NCBI GenBank assembly: GCA_013695565.1
Contig: JACDAG010000377.1
Location: 1-11,697, forward strand
DNA: 11,697 nt
From: Bradyrhizobium sp.
GTDB taxonomy: Bacteria; Pseudomonadota; Alphaproteobacteria; Rhizobiales; Xanthobacteraceae
Direction of reading: 5' to 3'
Part shown: positions 7,332-11,697 of the stretch, in pieces
How positions within the stretch are numbered: position 1 is the first letter of the stretch
Layout: each line of letters begins with the position of its first letter
The notes under the pieces: model-generated
What the model was told of the DNA's origin: nothing
Databases searched by the model: none
The model's input: the letters and a program-made list of their open reading frames with translations, nothing else
Program-made: the position numbers and the translations under genes

Positions 7332-7597
7332 GATTTTGCACTCACTGGTACTCTGCTGGAGCTCCGGCGATCCATGCAGTTGCTTGAGAATATTCATCTC
7401 TTTCCGGAGATTTACGGAGAATGGTCACTGGGTTCCTCGGGGGTGACGCGCGAACTGGCTTGCCTAAAAAGCGCGCGTGCCCTCTAATCGTTCTGCCGAG
7501 CCTACCGGAGGGGGATCTCAGGGGAAGCCGGCGATCGGGGCAGGCTCCGTGAGAGAGCAACAACCGGTTTAATAAAAAGAAGCACGGGACAAAAACA
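7332..7597 (+). promoter_or_regulatory. ntrX-hfq intergenic region, hfq leader
   Basis: 266 bases with no convincing gene. Visible contents are an AT-rich palindrome GAATATTC (7388-7395) in an otherwise GC-rich background, a sigma-70-like promoter candidate (7460-7488), a long-range inverted pair GAGCCT (7498-7503)/AGGCTC (7542-7547) that would close a structured leader, and an A-rich segment (about 7569-7597) with CGGGA at 7585-7589 as a plausible hfq ribosome binding site eight bases before the ATG. No T-tract terminator for ntrX is seen. Confidence 0.5.
7460..7488 (+). promoter_or_regulatory. Candidate sigma-70 promoter for hfq
   Basis: TTGCCT at 7460-7465 and TCTAAT at 7483-7488 are separated by exactly 17 bases. 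The -35 box matches TTGACA at 4 of 6 positions and the -10 box matches TATAAT at 5 of 6. Transcription would start near 7495, giving a leader of about 100 bases before the hfq ATG. This is a pattern match only. Confidence 0.4.
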
Positions 7598-7846
7598 ATG
7601 GCGGCAGACCGCGCACAAAACCTACAAGACACCTTCCTGAATCACGTTCGCAAAACCAAAACGCCACTTACGATCTTTCTGGTCAACGGAGTAAAGCTGC
7701 AGGGCATTGTCACCTGGTTCGACAATTTCTGCCTGCTGCTTCGGCGCGATGGTCACTCGCAGCTTGTATACAAGCACGCGATCTCGACCATCATGCCGGG
7801 TGCGCCGATCCAGTTGTTCGAGGGCGGTGAGGATGCTCCGGCTTGA
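7598..7846 (+). CDS. hfq: RNA chaperone Hfq (NrfA)
   Basis: Hexameric Sm-like protein that pairs small RNAs with mRNAs. In nitrogen-fixing alphaproteobacteria the same protein, named NrfA, is required for normal nifA expression. 82 residues, usual for alphaproteobacterial Hfq. The N-terminal helix carries the conserved Gln10. The Sm1 motif covers about residues 24-52 (TIFLVNGVKLQGIVTWFDNF, with Phe44 as the ring-stacking residue). Sm2 is VYKHAISTIMP with Tyr58-Lys59-His60, the proximal-face U-binding site. Basic rim residues Arg18, Lys19 and Lys21 are present. The C-terminal tail is short and acidic (EGGEDAPA) compared with the long enterobacterial tail. The start is supported by CGGGA eight bases upstream. 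hflX follows after 11 bases, the widespread hfq-hflX arrangement. Confidence 0.98.
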   Translation: MAADRAQNLQDTFLNHVRKTKTPLTIFLVNGVKLQGIVTWFDNFCLLLRRDGHSQLVYKHAISTIMPGAPIQLFEGGEDAPA

Positions 7847-7857
7847 AAGTGACCTGA

Positions 7858-9234
7858 TTGGAACCCCTCAATCGTGAAGGGGACGCCGACCGTCCGCGGT
7901 CGGCGGGGGGCCAAGAGACCGGACGGGTGATCGTCATCGGTCCTTATTTGCGCATGCGCCGCGGTGATGCCGATGCGCAAGCCAATGAGGCCGTGCGCGA
8001 TTCCGAAGCCCGGCTGGAGGAAGCCGCAGGTCTGGCGCGCGCCATCGACCTCGTGGTGGCCGATTCCCTGATCGCGCCGATCAGCCAGATCAGGCCCGCG
8101 ACCTATCTCGGCAAGGGCAAGGTCGAGGAGATTCTTGGGCTCATCAAAGGCCATGACATCGAGCTTGTGGTGATGGATTGCGCGTTGTCGCCGATCCAGC
8201 AGCGCAATCTCGAGAAGGCCTGGAACACCAAGGTGCTCGATCGCACCGGGCTGATCCTGGAAATCTTCGGCCGCCGTGCCAAGACCAAGGAGGGCTCGCT
8301 GCAGGTCGAGCTTGCGCATCTGAATTATCAGCGCAGCCGCCTGGTGCGGTCATGGACCCATCTGGAACGCCAGCGCGGCGGCTTCGGCTTCATGGGCGGC
8401 CCCGGCGAGACCCAGATCGAGGCCGACCGGCGCCTGATCGGCGACCGCATCGCGCGCCTCGAGAACGAATTGAAGAAAGTGCAGGCGACGCGACGACTGC
8501 ATCGCGCCGGCCGGCAGCGGGTGCCGTATCGGGTCGTGGCGCTGGTCGGCTACACCAACGCCGGCAAGTCGACGCTGTTCAACCGCCTGACGCGGGCCGA
8601 CGTGCAGGCCGCCGACATGCTCTTTGCGACATTGGACCCCACCTTGCGCGCGTTGACCCTGCCGCATGGCGGCAAGGCGATGCTGTCGGACACGGTCGGA
8701 TTCATCTCCAACCTGCCGACGCAACTGGTGGCGGCGTTTCGCGCCACGCTCGAAGAGGTGCTGGAGGCGGATATCATCCTGCATGTCCGCGACATCTCGC
8801 ATGAGGACGCGGAGGCGCAGGAGCGCGACGTCGACGCGGTGCTGCGCCAGCTCGGGATCGATCCGGATGCGGGCGCACGCATCCTCGAAGTCTGGAACAA
8901 GATCGATCGCTTCGATCCCGAGGAGCGCGATAATCTGCGCAACATCGCCGCGCGCCGGCCACAAGAACGGCCGTGCTTCCTGGTGTCCGCCGAGACCGGC
9001 GAGGGGATCGAGACGCTGCTGACCGCAATCGAAGACCGGCTCGCGGCGTTCCGGATGACGCTGGATCTGTCGATCGACGCCGCCGATGGCGCAGGGATCA
9101 GCTGGCTGCACCGCAACGCCGAAGTGCTCAACAAGGAGCTCCACGGCGAGCGTTTCGACATGACGGTGCGGGTCGACGAGACCAAGCACGATATCGTGGT
9201 GTCACGGTTCGGCGCCGTGCCGCACGCGGCCTAG
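7858..9234 (+). CDS. hflX: Ribosome-associated GTPase HflX
   Basis: GTPase that binds the 50S subunit and splits stalled or stressed 70S ribosomes. 458 residues. The N-terminal HflX nucleotide-binding domain and helical linker (about 20-220) carry LSPIQQRNLE, LDRTGLILEIF, WTHLERQRGG and GGPGETQIEADRR. The G domain has G1 GYTNAGKST (231-239), G2 region FATLDPT, G3 DTVGFI, G4 NKID and G5 SAETGEG. Start: TTG at 7858. In-frame codons just upstream run into TGA at 7855-7857, so nothing earlier is possible. The next in-frame alternative, GTG at 7927, would remove 23 residues of a poorly conserved N-terminus. The Shine-Dalgarno sequence is weak, and with only 11 bases after the hfq stop, translation may be coupled to hfq. 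The stop at 9232-9234 is followed immediately by an inverted-repeat element. Confidence 0.96.
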   Translation: MEPLNREGDADRPRSAGGQETGRVIVIGPYLRMRRGDADAQANEAVRDSEARLEEAAGLARAIDLVVADSLIAPISQIRPATYLGKGKVEEILGLIKGHDIELVVMDCALSPIQQRNLEKAWNTKVLDRTGLILEIFGRRAKTKEGSLQVELAHLNYQRSRLVRSWTHLERQRGGFGFMGGPGETQIEADRRLIGDRIARLENELKKVQATRRLHRAGRQRVPYRVVALVGYTNAGKSTLFNRLTRADVQAADMLFATLDPTLRALTLPHGGKAMLSDTVGFISNLPTQLVAAFRATLEEVLEADIILHVRDISHEDAEAQERDVDAVLRQLGIDPDAGARILEVWNKIDRFDPEERDNLRNIAARRPQERPCFLVSAETGEGIETLLTAIEDRLAAFRMTLDLSIDAADGAGISWLHRNAEVLNKELHGERFDMTVRVDETKHDIVVSRFGAVPHAA

Positions 9235-9236
9235 CC

Positions 9237-9356
9237 GTCGTTCCGGCGTACGCCGGAACCCATAACCACAGGCGTTTGTGGTTACGACAAGTCGTCGAAC
9301 GGCCAGCTTAAATCGATAGATCACGCAGTATGGATCCCGGCGTTCGCCGGGACGAC
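9237..9356. repeat. 120-bp MITE/REP-doublet-like element with 28-bp inverted ends
   Basis: The left end (9237-9264) matches the reverse complement of the right end (9329-9356) at 24 of 28 positions. Each end is itself palindromic: TTCCGGCGTACGCCGGAA (9241-9258) is a perfect palindrome, and TCCCGGCG/CGCCGGGA (9335-9342, 9345-9352) is a perfect stem with a TT centre. Inside lie a further 8-bp stem TAACCACA/TGTGGTTA (9263-9270, 9277-9284) and CGAC-AA-GTCG (9285-9294). It fills most of the gap between the converging hflX and mazG genes and contains no ORF of note. It looks like a non-autonomous repeat, either a BIME-type pair of REP sequences or a miniature inverted-repeat element. It could also act as a bidirectional transcription barrier. 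Confidence 0.75.
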
Positions 9357-9375
9357 ATGTGGAAACACCTCGGTT

Positions 9376-10236
9376 CTATCGACGTCCGCCGTGCGCTTTG
9401 GCGGATGAGGATAGCGCCGGCTTCTCCTCACCCTTGGCTTCATTCCACAACGCATCCATCTCCGCGAGCGAGGCGCCCTCGAGCGAGCGTCCCTTGGCGG
9501 CCAGCGCGCGCTCGATATAGGCGAAGCGGCGTTCGAATTTCGCGTTGGTGCCGCGCAGCGCGGTTTCGGGATCGGCGCCGACATGCCGCGCCAGATTGAC
9601 CAGGGCGAACAGGAGATCGCCGGTCTCGCTGGCGAGTTCTTCCGCATCGCCCTTGTCGAGCGCAGCCTCGATCTCGTCGGCTTCCTCGCGGATCTTGTGC
9701 AAGACGGCGCGCGGGTCGTTCCAGTCGAAGCCGACCGTAGATGCCTTGCGCTGCAATTCCATCGCGCGCGTCAGCGCCGGTTGTCCGGCCTTGATGCTTG
9801 ATAGCAGCGATTTGGGCACCGTGGATTCCGGCGGCCGGCGCGCGGCGCGCTCGGCTTTCTCCTCGGCCTTGATCTGGTCCCAAACTTCCTTGACGTGGCC
9901 GGGCGTCAGTCGCCCAGCGCTGTCGGCGAAGACATGCGGATGCCGCCGGATCATCTTGGCCGTGATGGCCTCGACCACGTCACCGAAAGCAAATGCGTTC
10001 TGCTCCTCCGCCATGCGGGCGTGAAACACCACTTGCAACAGGAGGTCGCCGAGTTCCTCGCGGAGATCGTCGAGATCGTTGCGCGAAATGGCGTCGACGA
10101 CCTCATAGGCCTCCTCGATCGTGTAGGGCGCAATCGTCGCAAAGTCCTGTTCGAGGTCCCACGGGCAGCCGGTCACCGGCGTGCGCAGCGCCGCCATGAT
10201 TTCGAGCAGCCGGGAAATATCGCGGGAAGGGGTCAT
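9376..10236 (-). CDS. mazG: Nucleoside triphosphate pyrophosphohydrolase MazG
   Basis: Cytosolic enzyme that hydrolyses (d)NTPs to NMP and pyrophosphate, cleaning aberrant nucleotides and, in E. coli, lowering ppGpp-linked stress. 286 residues, the usual two-domain length. The N-terminal repeat has GCPWDLEQ, then Glu41-Glu42-Glu45 in IEEAYEVVDAI and Glu61/Asp64 in EELGDLLLQVVFHA. The C-terminal repeat has FDWNDPRAVLHKIREEADEI (Glu184, Glu185, Glu188) and Glu204/Asp207 in SETGDLLFALVNLARH. These EExxE...ExxD sets are the Mg-binding sites of the alpha-helical NTP pyrophosphatase superfamily. The Lys/Ser/Ala-rich tail is variable. Start: the ATG (complement of 10234-10236) opens directly into the family N-terminus, but no strong Shine-Dalgarno sequence is visible. 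It converges on hflX and diverges from queC. Confidence 0.96.
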   Translation of the reverse strand: MTPSRDISRLLEIMAALRTPVTGCPWDLEQDFATIAPYTIEEAYEVVDAISRNDLDDLREELGDLLLQVVFHARMAEEQNAFAFGDVVEAITAKMIRRHPHVFADSAGRLTPGHVKEVWDQIKAEEKAERAARRPPESTVPKSLLSSIKAGQPALTRAMELQRKASTVGFDWNDPRAVLHKIREEADEIEAALDKGDAEELASETGDLLFALVNLARHVGADPETALRGTNAKFERRFAYIERALAAKGRSLEGASLAEMDALWNEAKGEEKPALSSSAKAHGGRR

Positions 10237-10372
10237 GGGTTTACCGGCGCCGGGGGAGAGGACAGACCCTGGCTTTATGCCGCAAGCGGGCCGCCGATCC
10301 CAGTGGAACGCTCCGAGTCCTGGTTGATTTCCACCGATTGGCCCGGAAGCCGGGGAATGCTAATGCGGCCCC
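10237..10372. promoter_or_regulatory. Divergent mazG/queC promoter region
   Basis: 136 bases between the divergent starts of mazG and queC must hold the promoters of both unless queC is leaderless. I see a palindrome CCGGCGCCGG (10244-10253) next to the mazG start and an inverted pair GTGGAA (10303-10308)/TTCCAC (10329-10334). No confident -35/-10 pair was found, and nothing resembles a class I preQ1 riboswitch. GGGGA (10352-10356) is about 16 bases from the queC ATG, too far for an efficient ribosome binding site. Confidence 0.35.
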
Positions 10373-11089
10373 ATGAGCGATCCATTGCAATCCGAAACCG
10401 CGCTGGTGCTGTTTTCCGGCGGGCAGGATTCCACCACCTGCCTGGCCTGGGCCCTGCAGCGCTTTGCGCGCGTCGAAATGCTCGGCTTCAGCTATGGCCA
10501 GCGTCACGCGATCGAGCTTGAATGCCGGGATCGCCTGTTGTCGGGCATCAAATCCGTGCGGCCGGATTGGGCGTCAAGGATCGGCGAGAGCCACACGCTG
10601 GATATTCCGACGCTGGCCGAGATTTCCGACACCGCGCTGACGCGGGATGTTGCGATCGAGATGGGGGCGGACGGCCTGCCCAATACGTTCGTGCCCGGCC
10701 GCAATCTAGTGTTCTTCACTTTCGCCGCGGCGCTGGCGTACCGGCGCGGCATCCGCCACATCATCGGCGGCATGTGCGAGACCGATTATTCCGGCTATCC
10801 GGATTGCCGCGACGACACCATCAAGGCGTTGCAGTCCGCGCTCAGTCTTGGCATGGCCCGACCATTCGAGCTGCACACGCCGCTGATGTGGCTCGACAAG
10901 GCCTCGACTTGGAAGCTCGCGCATGAACTCGGCGGGGCAGGGTTGGTCGATCTGATCCGCGAACACTCGCACACCTGCTATCTCGGCGAACGCGGTGCGC
11001 AGCACGACTGGGGTTACGGCTGCGGCGAATGCCCGGCCTGCGCGTTACGCGCCAAAGGCTGGCGCGAATATGCGGGCCGCCCAGCCTAG
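10373..11089 (+). CDS. queC: 7-cyano-7-deazaguanine synthase QueC
   Basis: ATP- and zinc-dependent enzyme that converts 7-carboxy-7-deazaguanine and ammonia to preQ0, the last step before reduction to preQ1 for queuosine in tRNA. 238 residues, usual length. The PP-loop ATP-binding motif SGGQDS lies at 15-20 (VLFSGGQDSTTCLAWAL). Further conserved blocks are FSYGQRHAIEL, FVPGRNLVF and GGMCETDYSGYPDCR. The C-terminal zinc site uses Cys202, Cys217, Cys220 and Cys223 (CYLGE, then GYGCGECPAC). Start: the ATG at 10373 places the PP-loop at the family's normal distance from the N-terminus, although the Shine-Dalgarno signal is weak. No other queuosine genes are in the window, so the gene appears to be a single transcription unit. 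The protein is also used in other 7-deazaguanine pathways, but nothing here (no dpd-type or phage genes) suggests a DNA-modification role. Confidence 0.97.
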   Translation: MSDPLQSETALVLFSGGQDSTTCLAWALQRFARVEMLGFSYGQRHAIELECRDRLLSGIKSVRPDWASRIGESHTLDIPTLAEISDTALTRDVAIEMGADGLPNTFVPGRNLVFFTFAAALAYRRGIRHIIGGMCETDYSGYPDCRDDTIKALQSALSLGMARPFELHTPLMWLDKASTWKLAHELGGAGLVDLIREHSHTCYLGERGAQHDWGYGCGECPACALRAKGWREYAGRPA

Positions 11090-11093
11090 CTTT

Positions 11094-11156
11094 TCTGTTT
11101 GACGCGTTTTCTTGACGCGAACCGGTGTCCACTTCGCTGGAAAACGCTTTGGCTTA
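11094..11156 (-). repeat. Dispersed intergenic repeat, copy B (inverted, shortened)
   Basis: Read on the minus strand, this segment reproduces the first half of the repeat after ntrC (copy A, 3354-3412), including the CGCGT/ACGCG stem (11103-11107 with 11115-11119). It lacks the second-half hairpin that copy A has at 3416-3454; that end is replaced here by the end of queC. It occupies almost the whole 64-base gap between the converging queC and dctM stops, and the dctM stop codon abuts it. Confidence 0.8.
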
Positions 11157-11697
11157 GTGGAATCCGAACGAATGCGGCAGCCACAGCGAGACCGCGGGGA
11201 TGTAGGTCACGATCATCAGCACCGCGAACATCACGTAATAGAACGGCCAGATCTCGCGCATGATGTCGTCGACCGACACCTTGCCGATCGCACAGCCGAC
11301 AAACAGCGTGGTGCCGACCGGCGGCGTCAACAGGCCGATGCCGAGATTGAGCAGCATCACGATGCCGAAATGCACGGGGTCGATACCGAAGCTCTTGACC
11401 ACCGGCAGCAGGATCGGCGTGCAGATCAGCAACAGCGGCGCGAGATCGAGCGCCGTGCCCAGCACCAGCAGCATGATGTTGAGCCACATCAGCAGCACGT
11501 ATTTGTTGGATGAAATGGCGACGAAGAATTCCGTCATCTTGGCGGGCATCTGCATCAGCGCCGCGATATAGCCGAAGCACGAGGCGGTGGCGACCAGCGT
11601 CAGCACCATGGCGACCGTCTGCAATGTCCGGTAGGCCAGCATCGGCAGTTCCGACCATTTGTAGTCGCGGTAGATGAACATGGTGACGAAGAACGCC
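11154..11697 (-). CDS. dctM: TRAP transporter large permease subunit DctM, 5' end outside window
   Basis: C-terminal part (about 180 residues) of the large, 12-helix membrane subunit of a tripartite ATP-independent periplasmic transporter. With a small permease (DctQ) and a periplasmic binding protein (DctP) it drives ion-gradient-coupled uptake of C4-dicarboxylates or other organic acids. The frame stays open to the window edge (AFFVTMFIYRDYKW), so the Met at 11679-11681 is internal and the start lies to the right. Hydrophobic helices alternate with conserved DctM blocks: ALDLAPLLLICTPILLPV, FGIVMLLNLGIGLLTPPVG (the family GxxTPPVG signature) and a last helix near VMFAVLMIVTYIPAVSLWLP. The TAA stop is the complement of 11154-11156. 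The substrate cannot be told from this fragment. The other subunits are expected to the right, upstream on this strand. Confidence 0.93.
   Translation of the reverse strand, partial: AFFVTMFIYRDYKWSELPMLAYRTLQTVAMVLTLVATASCFGYIAALMQMPAKMTEFFVAISSNKYVLLMWLNIMLLVLGTALDLAPLLLICTPILLPVVKSFGIDPVHFGIVMLLNLGIGLLTPPVGTTLFVGCAIGKVSVDDIMREIWPFYYVMFAVLMIVTYIPAVSLWLPHSFGFH

Noticed and set aside
5799..7397. 532-residue open frame on the minus strand, antisense to ntrX and the end of ntrY
   Set aside because: It lies wholly opposite intact genes with all their motifs, and its translation is rich in His, Gln, Arg and Asp, as expected for an antisense frame in high-GC DNA. No domain is recognisable.
7342..7632. 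96-residue minus-strand frame across the hfq leader into hfq
   Set aside because: No recognisable family and no clear ribosome binding site. It runs through the putative hfq promoter and the hfq start, so chance is the simpler explanation.
8350..9189. 279-residue open frame on the minus strand, antisense to hflX
   Set aside because: Fully covered by the intact HflX G domain on the other strand, and no family motif is visible.
10275..10334. Tiny minus-strand frame (GTG start, 19 residues) in the mazG-queC gap
   Set aside because: Very short, non-ATG start and no clear ribosome binding site. It could be a chance frame, and comparison of the gap in relatives would be needed to support it.
10237..10372. 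Possible preQ1 riboswitch before queC
   Set aside because: I looked for the class I pattern (short C/G-rich hairpin followed by an A-rich tail overlapping the ribosome binding site) and did not find it. The tail before the ATG is GC-rich.

Overview
This window reads as chromosomal DNA of an alphaproteobacterium, most likely Bradyrhizobium or a close relative (Rhodopseudomonas, Afipia). The grounds are high GC, the gene order dusB(nifR3)-ntrB-ntrC-ntrY-ntrX-hfq-hflX, characteristic NtrB/NtrC/Hfq sequences, and dispersed palindromic repeats of a kind I associate with Bradyrhizobium. The genus is inferred from memory of these families, not from a database search.

Layout. Positions 1-722 hold the 3' part of dusB (tRNA-dihydrouridine synthase), which overlaps ntrB (719-1894) by an ATGA junction. 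ntrC (1904-3346) follows after 9 bases. A 248-base gap (3347-3594) carries a dispersed repeat and strong hairpins. Then come ntrY (3595-5943) and ntrX (5961-7331). A 266-base leader with a plausible sigma-70 promoter precedes hfq (7598-7846). hflX follows 11 bases later and starts with TTG (7858-9234). A 120-base element with 28-base inverted ends (9237-9356) fills most of the convergent gap between hflX and mazG (9376-10236, minus strand). mazG is divergent from queC (10373-11089, plus). queC converges on the 3' part of a TRAP transporter large permease, dctM (11154 to the right edge, minus strand). The queC/dctM gap is filled by a second, inverted and shortened copy of the repeat found after ntrC.

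How the genes work together. NtrB/NtrC is the soluble nitrogen-status two-component system driving sigma-54 transcription. NtrY/NtrX is its membrane-bound paralogue. The NtrX here lacks the GAFTGA sigma-54 contact loop that NtrC retains, so it probably acts differently at promoters. Hfq (NrfA in nitrogen-fixing alphaproteobacteria) adds post-transcriptional control, and HflX is a ribosome-associated GTPase commonly linked to hfq. DusB and QueC belong to tRNA modification, MazG to nucleotide-pool cleaning, and DctM to organic-acid or other solute uptake.

All complete genes look intact, with no frameshift or obviously foreign segment. I found no evidence for a previously undescribed multi-gene system. 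The most interesting items are the two families of intergenic palindromic repeats, the altered AAA+ loop of NtrX, and the structured leaders before ntrY and hfq.
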